Shown: piece after piece, positions 37,117 through 45,856 of the stretch
Position numbering within the stretch: position 1 is the stretch's first letter
Layout of the letters: every line of letters starts with the position of its first letter
NCBI RefSeq assembly: GCF_000829455.1
Contig: NZ_JXAK01000031.1
Coordinates: 1 to 64,000 of the forward strand
Source of the DNA: Gordoniibacillus kamchatkensis
GTDB lineage: Bacteria > Bacillota > Bacilli > Paenibacillales > NBRC-103111
Reading direction: 5' to 3'
DNA length: 64,000 bases
The notes under the pieces: model-generated
Told to the model about the DNA's origin: nothing
Seen by the model: only the letters and a program-made list of their open reading frames with translations
The model's database searches: none
Made by a program: the position numbers and the translations under genes

Positions 37117-38679
37117 TCACGCTTTATGAGTAAACCCCGCCCCAGGCCGGGAATCCCCCTCCAGCTCCCTCTCCCTGCGCAAAATATCTTCCATCGAGTT
37201 GCTCAGCGCAGCTTGCGGGCCCTGGAAATGTTTGCGGTAATAAGCCAAATCCATAATGACCAGGAGCACCAACATCCCGGCCAAGGCGTAGCCGGCCATT
37301 TCGTTCGGCGGAACGATCATCATGATGCAGATAAACACGATCCAGACGAGCGCGGCGATGGATATGGCATTGCTGTATTTGCCCAGGTGCCAAGGCCCGT
37401 TGTGCTTGGCCTGGAACCTTCCCTGCGCTTTGGCCCGAAGCTTCAGCCAGACGGGAATGCCGTATGCCACATACAGCCCCACGACGCTGACGGCGGTCAG
37501 GAAGGCGATTGTCGTATACGTCGCATCCGGACTCACCAGCTTGATGATGTAATCGATGAAGGCGAGCAGAAACGAGAGCGCGACAGCGAGCCAAATCGCT
37601 TTCGCGGGTGTGCGGTACTTCTTGGAGATTTGCGCCCACTGGCGGCTGAAGGGCATGCCTTTGTCGCGGGAGAAGGCGTACATCATGCGCGAGAAGGAAG
37701 TAATCGAAGATAGCCCGCAAAACCACATCGCCGCCGTTACGAGCCAAAGCACGACGGAGCCGAACGTGCCGCCCAGCGCCTGGCTGATGACGTAAATGAA
37801 GGCGTTGTCCGAGCCGGCCGCCGCAGCCGCGTCTTTAATGGACAACGTCACGAAGGCGAGCATCAGGAAGCCGAACACGAACGAATACACGACCGACGTG
37901 AAAATGCCCCAAGGCGCCCGAACGCGGGGATTGATCGTCTCTTCGATCGTGTGGGCGGAGGCGTCGTAGCCCGTGAACGTCCACTGCGCCTGGAGAAGCC
38001 CGATCAGGAAAGCGAACATGTACGGCTTATCGGAGAACGTCTGCCCGACCTTGAACAAATAGTCGACGCTGTTCAGCCCTCCTTTGGTGAAAAACGCCAG
38101 AGACACGACAACGATAGCGACGATGGCGATATGGTACCAAGCGGAGAAGTCGTTCAGCTTCGCGACGATGCGTATCCCGATGTGATTCAGTACGCCGTGC
38201 GACAGCAAAATGACGGTAAAGGCAATCAGAATGGTCGTATCGTTGGAAGCGTACCCGAACACGCTGGCCAGCAAAGGGTCGGCGAACAAGGCGACGGAAT
38301 AATCGATGCCGGCGACGATGCCGATTTGGCCGATCAGGTTGATCCATGCCGTGTACCAGCCCCAGCGCTTGTTTTTCAAAATGGCCGCCCAATGGTAGAG
38401 CGCTCCGGCCGTCGGAATCGCGGACGCCAGCTCGGACATGGAAGCGGCGACGAACATGACGAACAGCGCCACGATCGTCCAGCCGAAGCCCATCATGCCG
38501 GGTCCGCCGTATTTGAGCCCGTGTCCGTAGAGCGAAACCGCTCCGGTCAAAATGGAAATGATCGAGAACGATATGGCGAAGTTGGAAAATCCGCCCATGC
38601 TGCGCAGCAATTCCTGGGCATACCCGAATTTGTTCAAATCGCGCTTGTCTTTGTCGTGGTGGATGGCTTGTGGACGCAT
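37117..38679 (-). CDS. APC-superfamily amine/amino-acid permease (eut operon, presumed ethanolamine importer)
   Basis: The 520-residue, twelve-helix transporter is of the amino acid/choline transporter group. The opening motif 'LNKFGYAQELLRSMGGFSNF' leads to 'SISILTGAVSLYGHGLKYGG'-like TM1, and 'QWTFTGYDASAHTIEETINP' in TM6 carries the substrate-site Gly/Tyr. It is the last gene of the eut operon, 14 nt after a small membrane protein gene. EutH is absent, so this permease is the likely ethanolamine importer, inferred from position. The start at 38679 has GGAGGA. Confidence 0.88.
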   Translation of the reverse strand: MRPQAIHHDKDKRDLNKFGYAQELLRSMGGFSNFAISFSIISILTGAVSLYGHGLKYGGPGMMGFGWTIVALFVMFVAASMSELASAIPTAGALYHWAAILKNKRWGWYTAWINLIGQIGIVAGIDYSVALFADPLLASVFGYASNDTTILIAFTVILLSHGVLNHIGIRIVAKLNDFSAWYHIAIVAIVVVSLAFFTKGGLNSVDYLFKVGQTFSDKPYMFAFLIGLLQAQWTFTGYDASAHTIEETINPRVRAPWGIFTSVVYSFVFGFLMLAFVTLSIKDAAAAAGSDNAFIYVISQALGGTFGSVVLWLVTAAMWFCGLSSITSFSRMMYAFSRDKGMPFSRQWAQISKKYRTPAKAIWLAVALSFLLAFIDYIIKLVSPDATYTTIAFLTAVSVVGLYVAYGIPVWLKLRAKAQGRFQAKHNGPWHLGKYSNAISIAALVWIVFICIMMIVPPNEMAGYALAGMLVLLVIMDLAYYRKHFQGPQAALSNSMEDILRRERELEGDSRPGAGFTHKA

Positions 38680-38693
38680 GCTTCATCCTCCTC

Positions 38694-38822
38694 TCATTTT
38701 CCAAGGAAACTTTCGTGCTCGCTCTCGTTGTATTCGCGTATGCTTTTGCCCGCAATCCGCACAATCCCTACCGCCACCAAACAGGCCGCCAGCAGCAGTG
38801 CAAACCCGATCAAAGTCGCCAA
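38694..38822 (-). CDS. Small membrane protein between eutC and the permease, 42 aa
   Basis: This ORF reads 'ATLIGFALLLAACLVAVGIV' then 'RIAGKSIREYNESEHESFLGK': one hydrophobic helix and a charged cytosolic tail. The TTG at 38822 sits 6-8 nt after GGAGGTGGGAGG, a strong site. Its stop is 14 nt before the permease start. The position suggests a small accessory subunit of the transporter. Too short for most gene callers. Family not recognised. Confidence 0.6.
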   Translation of the reverse strand: MATLIGFALLLAACLVAVGIVRIAGKSIREYNESEHESFLGK

Positions 38823-38845
38823 GCCTCCCACCTCCTCCTTCGGAA

Positions 38846-39730
38846 TCAGAGCTCCAGGTTGACGCCGCTCGCCTTTTGTTCCATCATTTTTTTCAAAACG
38901 GCTCCGATGTAAGCTCCCGCTTCCACCGGCGGCGTGCCTCTGCGATGAATGTTGGAAATGACCGTGCGGTCGCTCTCCACCGTTCCTTGGCGCGGCCGAT
39001 AGCACATGTAGGCGCTCATCGACCGGGACGAAACGAGGCCCGGCCTTTCGCCGATCAGCAGCACGAGCGCTTCGGGCCGAAGAAGCTCGCCGATATGGTC
39101 CATGACGGCAACCCGGCCGCCGCGCACGAAAAACGGCGTTCCCGCTGCAAGCCCATACGATTGCAGCGAATCGAGCAGCGACGGATATATATCGCGCAAA
39201 TTGTCGTCTATGGCGTTAGCGCTTAAGCCGTCGGACACGACAATCTGCACCTGTGGCTTCATGCGGCATCGGCTCCGGATAAGAGCCGCGCCCTCTTCGT
39301 TCACGATGCGGCCCATATCGGGCCGTTTCAAGTAATTTTCCGTGTTCCCGAACCGCGTCTCGACCGTAAACAAGCCGAACGCCTCGAGGAGACCCGGATC
39401 GACCTCGCCGTAGATGGAATCGACGGCGGCGGCGTGGTCGCAGCGGAATTTCAGCATTTCGCTTGTCAGCGGCCTTGTGCCGGCGCGCCAAACGCCGATG
39501 CGGGCCGGCGTGCTGGACAGCAGCTCGCGCATGCCTTCCTCCCAGCGGGGATTCGGAACTTTCCGGCTTTCTCCGCCCGCCTCCGTGTCGGCTTCATCAG
39601 CCTCAGCCACGCCGGCTGCCGGCTCAGCCGGCCATGGCGGAGACGGATGCTGCGAAGCCGGGGACAGCTTGCTCTCCAGCAGCTCCATCACCCGGTCGAC
39701 AAGCCGCTCCATTTCGGCCGTTCGGTCCAT
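38846..39730 (-). CDS. eutC: Ethanolamine ammonia-lyase small (light) subunit
   Basis: The 294-residue EutC has an N-terminal amphipathic helix 'MDRTAEMERLVDRVMELLES' followed by a Pro/Ala/Glu linker (about 24-60), the usual microcompartment-targeting peptide. The catalytic domain has 'TPARIGVWRAGTRPLTSEML', 'QIVVSDGLSANAIDDNLRDI', 'LVLLIGERPGLVSSRSMSAY' and 'ISNIHRRGTPPVEAGAYI'. With EutB it binds adenosylcobalamin and converts ethanolamine to acetaldehyde and ammonia. It follows eutB by 33 nt. Confidence 0.96.
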   Translation of the reverse strand: MDRTAEMERLVDRVMELLESKLSPASQHPSPPWPAEPAAGVAEADEADTEAGGESRKVPNPRWEEGMRELLSSTPARIGVWRAGTRPLTSEMLKFRCDHAAAVDSIYGEVDPGLLEAFGLFTVETRFGNTENYLKRPDMGRIVNEEGAALIRSRCRMKPQVQIVVSDGLSANAIDDNLRDIYPSLLDSLQSYGLAAGTPFFVRGGRVAVMDHIGELLRPEALVLLIGERPGLVSSRSMSAYMCYRPRQGTVESDRTVISNIHRRGTPPVEAGAYIGAVLKKMMEQKASGVNLEL

Positions 39731-39763
39731 GCCTCATCGCCTCCTTTTGATGCCTACAGCCGC

Positions 39764-41125
39764 TTACATGAATAAGGTCGGATCGCCCGCCAGCGGCGTC
39801 AGCTTGCCGTTCTCCATAATGCCCATCCGCACAAGCCATCGTTCGAACTCGGGGGCGGGCCGAAGCTGCAGCATTTCCCGCAATGTGGCGATATCGTGGT
39901 AGCTGGTCGATTGGTAGTTCAGCATGCAGTCGTCCGCCATCGCCACGCCGATCAAATAGTTGACGCCGGCGGCTGCCAGCAGTACCGCCAAATTGTCCAT
40001 GTCGTTCTGGTCGGCCTTCATATGGTTTGTATAGCATACGTCCACGCCCATCGGCAGCTGCTGCAGCTTGCCCATAAAATGGTCCTCCAGCCCGGCGCGG
40101 ATCACCTGCTTGCTGTCGTACAAATATTCGGGACCGATAAAGCCGACAACCGTGTTGACGATAAACGGCTTATATTTCCGCGCCAGCCCGTAGCAGCGCG
40201 CTTCGAGCGTCACCTGATCGATGCCGTGATGCGCTTCCGCCGACAGCTCGGAGCCCTGCCCCGTTTCGAAATACCAGACGTTCGGGCCTGTACCCGTGCC
40301 TTCGCGGCGAATCAGCTCATCCGCTTCGTCCAACAGCGCCACGTCGATGCCGAACGCTTTGTTGCCGGCTTCCGTGCCGGCGAGGCTTTGAAACACCAAA
40401 TCGGCAGGCGCCCCTTGGCGGATCGCTTTCATTTGCGTTTTGACGTGGGCGAGGACGCAGTTCTGGGTCGGAATTTGCCATTTCGCCATCACTTCCTTGG
40501 TCTCCTGCAAAATATTGCGCACGCTCTCCGCCGAATCGATCACGGGATTGATCCCGATGACCGCGTCCCCGATGCCGTAGCTCAGCGCTTCGAACAAAGA
40601 CGCCTTGATGCCCTGTATGCTATCCGTCGGATGGTTCGGTTGGGCGCGTCCGGCGAGGACGCCCTTCTGCCCGATCGTGATGTTGCAGTGCGTTCTGACC
40701 TCGATCTTCGACGCCGCCTGAATCAAATCCAGATTGCTCATCAGCTTGGCGCACGCCGCCACCATTTCGCTCGTGAGCCCGCGGCTGATGCGGCGGATGT
40801 CGCTCTCGCCCGTCTCCTGCCTGAGCAAATATTCGCGCAGCTCGGCTACCGTCCAGTTGCGGATTTCCGCGTACATTTTCTCGTTGACGGACTGCTCGAT
40901 CACCCGCGACACCTCATCCGTTTCCGGCGGCAGCAAAGGGTGATTCCGGATATCGGCCAGCGTCAAATCGGCGAGCACCAGTTTGGCGGCCATCCGCTCT
41001 TTGGCGTCCGCCGCCGCAATGCCTGCCAGCTGATCCCCCGACTTCTCCTCGTTTGCCTTGGCCAGCACTTCCTTCACATCGCGAAAATGATACGTCGTGC
41101 CGAACAGCGCGCTTTTGAGCTTCAT
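39764..41125 (-). CDS. eutB: Ethanolamine ammonia-lyase large (heavy) subunit
   Basis: The 453-residue TIM-barrel subunit begins 'MKLKSALFGTTYHFRDVKEV' and has 'VRTHCNITIGQKGVLAGRAQ', 'QPNHPTDSIQGIKASLFEAL', 'PNVWYFETGQGSELSAEAHH' and 'DVCYTNHMKADQNDMDNLAV'. The residues around the last motif line the substrate/B12 site. Full length. ATG 41125 overlaps the end of eutA by four bases and follows GGAGGTGACAGG. Confidence 0.97.
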   Translation of the reverse strand: MKLKSALFGTTYHFRDVKEVLAKANEEKSGDQLAGIAAADAKERMAAKLVLADLTLADIRNHPLLPPETDEVSRVIEQSVNEKMYAEIRNWTVAELREYLLRQETGESDIRRISRGLTSEMVAACAKLMSNLDLIQAASKIEVRTHCNITIGQKGVLAGRAQPNHPTDSIQGIKASLFEALSYGIGDAVIGINPVIDSAESVRNILQETKEVMAKWQIPTQNCVLAHVKTQMKAIRQGAPADLVFQSLAGTEAGNKAFGIDVALLDEADELIRREGTGTGPNVWYFETGQGSELSAEAHHGIDQVTLEARCYGLARKYKPFIVNTVVGFIGPEYLYDSKQVIRAGLEDHFMGKLQQLPMGVDVCYTNHMKADQNDMDNLAVLLAAAGVNYLIGVAMADDCMLNYQSTSYHDIATLREMLQLRPAPEFERWLVRMGIMENGKLTPLAGDPTLFM

Positions 41126-42600
41126 ACGCCTGTCACCTCCGATCTGTCGTGAAATGCCAGCGTCTTGACGACGACGGGGATCATCATTCCCGCAATCGGC
41201 TCGCCGAGATCGACGTAGTCGCCGTGCCGGGCCTGGATTTGATCGAGGCAGACGACCCGCGGAGACGGACCGCACCGCCGCTGCAGCGACTGCCCGAGCG
41301 CCTTGGCGACATCGTGCTCGCAGATGACGACCAGCACCCGGGATTCCGGAAAACATGCGGTATAGGTACTGCTAATGCATTCCGCCACAAGCTGCACCGC
41401 ATCGTAAGACAAGTACGGCATGCCGGACAGCGCCAGCGCGAACGGCGGCGAGCTTTCCCGGCCGTACAAGCTTGCGGCGGCCCGCATCGTTTGCGCGAAA
41501 ATGCCGCGCAGCGCAGCCGGCTGGCGAAGCGCGCCGGCATCGAGCTCGAGCTTCATGACGGGGAGGTTGCGGATCGGCAGCGCGCTCGTCCAGATGAACC
41601 GTTGCGCCGCTAATTTCCGCGCTCTGCATGCCCGCCCCGATGACGGTCGCCCTGACGTCCTGCTCCGGCTGCACAAGGCGAATGCCGTACTCCGCCGCAC
41701 ATACTTTTACGGCATGAGCGAGCAGCGGTCCGATATCGCCGTACACCGCCGTCTCCTCCACGTTCCGGGGGCCGGGTTCGTTCATCAGGCGGCCGATGCC
41801 GCCGGACACCATCCACTCCTCGAGCGGCGGAACCGAATCGAGCGGCGGCCCGAGCAGCAAGGCGCGAACGGCTTCCCTCCGCTGTGGCGAATCGCGCCCG
41901 GCCAATAGTCCAGCATGCAGCGGCACATCGAGACGCATACATCCTGAAGCATCGCAAAGCTCGCCACTTGCCCCTCCTCCAGCCGGAAACCGCTCGCTGC
42001 AAGCCACGGCCGTACGGATGGAGAAATATGTACAATCGTTCCGCCGCCGCCGATTTGCAGCAGCCTGCCCCCAACGTGAAACGTCACGGTGCCGGCCGGC
42101 TTGCCTCTGCGGAAAATGGCCGCGTTCGCCGTGCCGCCGCCGATGTCGATGTTCGCGACCGCGCCTCTCACTTGCGTCGAACGGCGCTCCGCGCCGGCGC
42201 CCTTGCCGGCCAGCAGCCCTTCCAGATCGGCGCCGGCCGTGGCGACGACGAAATCGCCGGACCGTTCGGCAAGCAGATGAACGATGCGGGAGGCGTTCCG
42301 CTTGTTCGCCGTTTCGCCGGTAATGATGACGGCTCCCGATTTCAGATCCTCCGGCCGGATTCCCGCGCGTCTGTATTCCTCTGCCAAAATCGCGCCGAGC
42401 CGCTCTCCGTCGATCTCATCGCTGCCGGCAAGAGGCGTCGCGTAAACCGGGCTCGCATACAGCAGCTCCCGCTCGGAAATATCGTAGCGGGGAAGGCTTA
42501 AGGCGCTTGACGTACGAACAAGCTTCAGCCGGCTGACGATCATTTTCGTCGTACTCGTTCCGATGTCGATGCCGGCGCTGGTGATCCATTGGCTCTGCAT
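41122..42600 (-). CDS. eutA: Ethanolamine ammonia-lyase reactivating factor EutA (two frame breaks)
   Basis: The actin-fold ATPase part 1 begins 'WITSAGIDIGTSTTKMIVSR' with 'GAVIITGETANKRNASRIVH' and 'VANIDIGGGTANAAIFRRGK', and reads to 'CMLDY'. A one-base loss at 41903-41907 breaks the frame; it resumes 'LAGRDSPQRREAVRALLLGP' to 'ISGATVHLD'. A second break at about 41581-41588 (one extra base or two lost) leads into 'ALPIRNLPVMKLELDAGALR' and a normal end. Repaired length is 492. EutA exchanges damaged cobalamin in EutBC. Errors in sequence are likelier than decay, because eutB and eutC are intact. Confidence 0.92.
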
Positions 42601-42609
42601 GCGGTCCGC

Positions 42610-43212
42610 TCACCCGTTTTTCATCGTGTCAGGCCACTGCTCCGGCTCGCCGGCCACGATCATCTCCGCAAGCTTGCCGAGCGGCAGCTGCGAGCTCATG
42701 CTGGCGGAGCGCATTTTGCGGTAGGCCGCTTCTTCGTCCAGCGCCAGCGCGCGCATGACGATGCCTTTCGCCTTCTCCACGCGCTTCCGTTCCTCGATCG
42801 ACTGCTTCAGCCGGTTCAGATCCTGCTTCAGCGATTCGAACTTCTCCTTCTGGCTAAGAGCCATTTCTACGGCGGGGATTACATTTTGCTCCGATACCGG
42901 TTTGACCAGATAAGCGGTCACTCCCGCTTGCCGGGCGTCCATCACCAGCTCTCTTTGGCTGTAGGCGGTCAGCAAGAGGATCGACGTGTCCTCCCGCATG
43001 CTGCGGATAATGCGCGATGCCTTGATGCCGTCCATGACCGGCATCTTGACGTCCATGATGACAAGCGCAGGCCTCAGCCTGGCGACAAGCGCCACCGCTT
43101 CTTCGCCGTTCCTCGCTTCGCCGGCTACGAAATAGCCTGCCTCCTCCAGCATTTCGCGAATATCCATACGGATGATCGGATCGTCATCCACAACGACGAT
43201 GGAGTCGTTCAA
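42610..43212 (-). CDS. eutV: EutV, ANTAR-domain response regulator (antiterminator)
   Basis: The 200-residue protein has a receiver domain: acidic pocket 'VVVDDDP', phospho-acceptor Asp in 'LVIMDVKMPVMDGIK', 'LLLTAYS' and 'YLVKPVS'. A coiled linker follows, then a C-terminal ANTAR domain ('RKRVEKAKGIVMRALALDEE', 'AYRKMRSASM'). Phosphorylated EutV binds paired hexaloop hairpins in eut mRNA and prevents terminator formation. A matching hairpin overlaps the leader terminator at 50503-50572. It overlaps eutW by four bases. Confidence 0.95.
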   Translation of the reverse strand: MNDSIVVVDDDPIIRMDIREMLEEAGYFVAGEARNGEEAVALVARLRPALVIMDVKMPVMDGIKASRIIRSMREDTSILLLTAYSQRELVMDARQAGVTAYLVKPVSEQNVIPAVEMALSQKEKFESLKQDLNRLKQSIEERKRVEKAKGIVMRALALDEEAAYRKMRSASMSSQLPLGKLAEMIVAGEPEQWPDTMKNG

Positions 43213-44663
43213 GAGGCTTCCTCCTCCTTCGGCTGCGCATTCGTTAGCGGGAAACGGATTTGCACCGCAGTACCCTGCGCCCCCGTGTCGATGCTCATCG
43301 TGCCGTTCAAGTTTTCCTGCACGAGCGTTTCCGTTATTTTGAGGCCGAGACGGTCTTTTTTGGCCGCCCGGCCGGCCGGATCGATGCCTCTCCCGTTATC
43401 GGCTACGCACAGGCTGACGATGCGGCCGCTGTGCTGCAGGGAGATGTCGATATTCCCCGCCGCTCTGTCGCTAAACGCGTGCGCAACGCAGTTTTGCACC
43501 AGCTCGTTCGTTACCAGGGCCAACGTTGTCGCCATGTCCGAAGGCAGGATCAGTTCATCGCCGCAAATGCGGGTGCGGATGTTCTGGTCCAGCTTGGCCG
43601 CTTGGGATACGATGTTTTTGACGACGCGGTCGGCAACGTCGTTGAAGCGGATCAGCTCCAGCCCGTCATACGCCAGCATCTCGTGAATGATCGCAATGCT
43701 GTTGATCCGGTTGATGCTGTCCCGGTATACGTTTTCCGCTTCGGCAATTTTCGTACGGCGCATTTGCAGGCGGAGCAGGCTGGACACCGTTTGCAGGTTG
43801 TTTTTGACGCGGTGATGAATCTCTTTCATGACTGCGGATTGGATGATGAGCTTCTTCTCTTTCTCCTTTAATTCCGAAATGTCGCGAATGAGAACGAGGC
43901 CCCCGACCGCCTGCTGCTCCCGATAAATCATGACCGCCTTCAGCTCGAGCGCCGCGCTGCCGATTTGCAGCTCCTCGCGCAAAATGCCCGCCTGCTCCAG
44001 CACCCGCTCCCGGCTCAGCTTGCCGTAAAACAGCTCGGCCACGCTTCGTCCCTCCACCGCTGCGGCGTGCCCGATTTTGCCCAGCATGTCGAGAGCTCTC
44101 GGGTTCGCGTACGTGACGGTCTCCCGTTCGTCGAACAGCACGATGCCTTCATGCATGATCGACTGCATGCGGCCTTCCGACATGGCGACGGTCAGCAGCG
44201 TTTCGCTCAGCTGCTTCGTCGTTTCCATGAGGCGCTCCACGTCTTTTTCCTGCTGCACCTTGGCGGAAATGTCTTTCTCCATAATGAGGGCGCCGATGAC
44301 TTTCCCGCTGCTGCGGGATACGATAGGCACCACATTTTGCTCCATGGCGATCATCTCCTGCGAGATGCCCCGCGAGCCGATTACCTGCTGCCCCGACGCC
44401 AGGCAAAACATGACGGCGGGCTCGTTGTGCGCGTAGGCGCGCTGGCCGGTGACAGACGATTTGTACAGGGACGGGGCTGCGGACGGATGCGCCTCGGCGA
44501 CGACGAGCGCCGAGCTTTTGTCGGCCAGCGGGCAATCGATGAACACGTCGGACTGCGTCACGTCGGCGATGAACTGCAGCTGCCGGGCCAAATCCTCGAT
44601 CACCTCCACATCGTCCGGCGACAAAATCGTATGCCCCAAGATCAGCTCGGCAATCGATGCCAT
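43209..44663 (-). CDS. eutW: EutW, ethanolamine-sensing histidine kinase
   Basis: The 484-residue soluble kinase has an N-terminal sensor region (about 1-160), a PAS domain (about 170-280: 'IVLFDERETVTYANPRALDM') and a HisKA_2 phosphoacceptor 'VMKEIHHRVKNNLQTVSSLL'. The HATPase domain has 'LALVTNELVQNCVAHAF', 'VADNGRGID' and 'DRLGLKITETLV'. There are no membrane helices, as in other EutW proteins that sense cytosolic ethanolamine. It partners with EutV. Confidence 0.95.
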   Translation of the reverse strand: MASIAELILGHTILSPDDVEVIEDLARQLQFIADVTQSDVFIDCPLADKSSALVVAEAHPSAAPSLYKSSVTGQRAYAHNEPAVMFCLASGQQVIGSRGISQEMIAMEQNVVPIVSRSSGKVIGALIMEKDISAKVQQEKDVERLMETTKQLSETLLTVAMSEGRMQSIMHEGIVLFDERETVTYANPRALDMLGKIGHAAAVEGRSVAELFYGKLSRERVLEQAGILREELQIGSAALELKAVMIYREQQAVGGLVLIRDISELKEKEKKLIIQSAVMKEIHHRVKNNLQTVSSLLRLQMRRTKIAEAENVYRDSINRINSIAIIHEMLAYDGLELIRFNDVADRVVKNIVSQAAKLDQNIRTRICGDELILPSDMATTLALVTNELVQNCVAHAFSDRAAGNIDISLQHSGRIVSLCVADNGRGIDPAGRAAKKDRLGLKITETLVQENLNGTMSIDTGAQGTAVQIRFPLTNAQPKEEEAS

Positions 44664-44666
44664 CTC

Positions 44667-45119
44667 CTATCTCTCCCTTTGCCAGGATACGATGCTCCAC
44701 AGCCGTTCCTTCAGCTCGGCGACGCCCCGGCCTTCGAGCGACGACGTCAAGTAAATGTCGCCTTCCGGCAGCGACTGGCGCAGCAGCTTGACGGCTTTGT
44801 CCGCGTCGGCGTTCGGGTGGTCGATTTTGGTGACGGCGCCCAGCGCCGGAACCGGAAAGCCGGACGCGAAGCCCGGCGGAAACGTGCTGCGGCCGCGCGT
44901 GGCGTCTTGAACGAGCAAAATGCCGGCGGCCTCGTGGGAAGTGGCCATAAGCGAACGGTAATACATCGGGTTCTCGCTATATTCGCCGGGCGTATCGATC
45001 AGCCATTCGCGGTAGGTGAGGCTCTGCGTTTTGGCCGCCGGCCCCGGCTCTCCAAAAAGCGTTCGGACCAGCGTCGACTTGCCCGCTCCGACCGCACCGA
45101 TAATCATGATCTTCTTCAT
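44667..45119 (-). CDS. eutP: EutP/PduV-family GTPase-like protein
   Basis: The 150-residue protein begins 'MKKIMIIGAVGAGKSTLVRT' with a Walker A loop, then 'LIDTPGEYSENPMYYRSLMA' and the guanine-specificity-like 'VTKIDHPNADADKA'. EutP has been reported to act as an acetate kinase in one system; elsewhere it is an accessory GTPase. If it is an acetate kinase it would complete the PduL branch. ATG 45119 is used; TTG 45128 overlaps the likely ribosome-binding site. Confidence 0.9.
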   Translation of the reverse strand: MKKIMIIGAVGAGKSTLVRTLFGEPGPAAKTQSLTYREWLIDTPGEYSENPMYYRSLMATSHEAAGILLVQDATRGRSTFPPGFASGFPVPALGAVTKIDHPNADADKAVKLLRQSLPEGDIYLTSSLEGRGVAELKERLWSIVSWQRER

Positions 45120-45124
45120 GGCGG

Positions 45125-45466
45125 TCAAGACCTCGTCAAAGGAGCTGCGGAAAATTGAAGCTTGTGCCGCAGAAACCCGTTCACGGCTTCGACCGCCATC
45201 TCCACGGCGGCGACTTCCCCGACGATGACGAGCGAGCCGGTAAAACGGTCCAAATACCCGATATCGACGCTGGCGGCCTTCGTGGCGATATCGGCGGCGA
45301 TAATGGCCGTCTCCGTCGGAGTGAGCGTCAGGATGCCGAGCGCGTTCGCCGCTTCAATGCCGAGCTTCGTGTACAGCACCGGATCGGGATTCGCGATAAC
45401 GTGAGCCAGCGTGACTTGTTTGCCCGGCACGTATTCCTGAATGACCCTTTGCTTGTGCTCCTCCAT
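45125..45466 (-). CDS. eutS: EutS, circularly permuted BMC-H shell protein
   Basis: The 113-residue shell protein reads 'RVIQEYVPGKQVTLAHVIAN', 'ALGILTLTPTETAIIAADIA' and 'IGYLDRFTGSLVIVGEVAAV', the permuted hexamer-forming BMC domain of EutS/PduU. It forms bent hexamers on the shell. It ends five bases before eutP and is full length. Confidence 0.96.
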   Translation of the reverse strand: MEEHKQRVIQEYVPGKQVTLAHVIANPDPVLYTKLGIEAANALGILTLTPTETAIIAADIATKAASVDIGYLDRFTGSLVIVGEVAAVEMAVEAVNGFLRHKLQFSAAPLTRS

Positions 45467-45475
45467 ACGACCTCC

Positions 45476-45850
45476 TTATTCGGCTTCGGGTGCGGCATCG
45501 GTCGCGTTCCCTTCCTCAACCGCTTTTGCAGCTCCGTATGCGGGAACACCGGCAGCCTCTGCCACAGGTCCGGTCTCGCTTTCGTCCTCGACCTCGAAGC
45601 TGTCCACGATGCACACAATCATGGCGTCAATCGGCACCGAGCGTCCGCCGAACAGCACCCGCGCCGGACTGCCCCGGCTGACAAGCACCTTCTCGCCTAC
45701 CCCGGCCCCGATCCGGTCGGCGGCAACGACCTCGTGGCCGGCTTCCCGGCCATTCGTGCCGATGGGCTGAACGATCATGAACTTCAAGTTTTCCATGCCC
45801 TCTTCTTTCTGCGTCGCCCATACGCTGCCGATCACCCGGCCAAGCAACAT
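45476..45850 (-). CDS. eutN: EutN/CcmL-type pentameric vertex protein
   Basis: The 124-residue protein begins 'MLLGRVIGSVWATQKEEGME' and includes 'KFMIVQPI', 'VVAADRIGAGVGEKVLVSRG', 'VPIDAMIVCIVDSFEV', the conserved BMC-P domain that caps shell vertices. The C-terminal 35 residues are an unusual Ala/Glu-rich extension beyond the fold. Six bases separate it from the upstream gene. Confidence 0.95.
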   Translation of the reverse strand: MLLGRVIGSVWATQKEEGMENLKFMIVQPIGTNGREAGHEVVAADRIGAGVGEKVLVSRGSPARVLFGGRSVPIDAMIVCIVDSFEVEDESETGPVAEAAGVPAYGAAKAVEEGNATDAAPEAE

Positions 45851-45856
45851 GAGTCT

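Noticed and set aside
39896-41152. 418-codon ORF on the plus strand opposite eutB
   Set aside because: Antisense shadow of eutB, rich in Arg/His/Asp, with no domain pattern.
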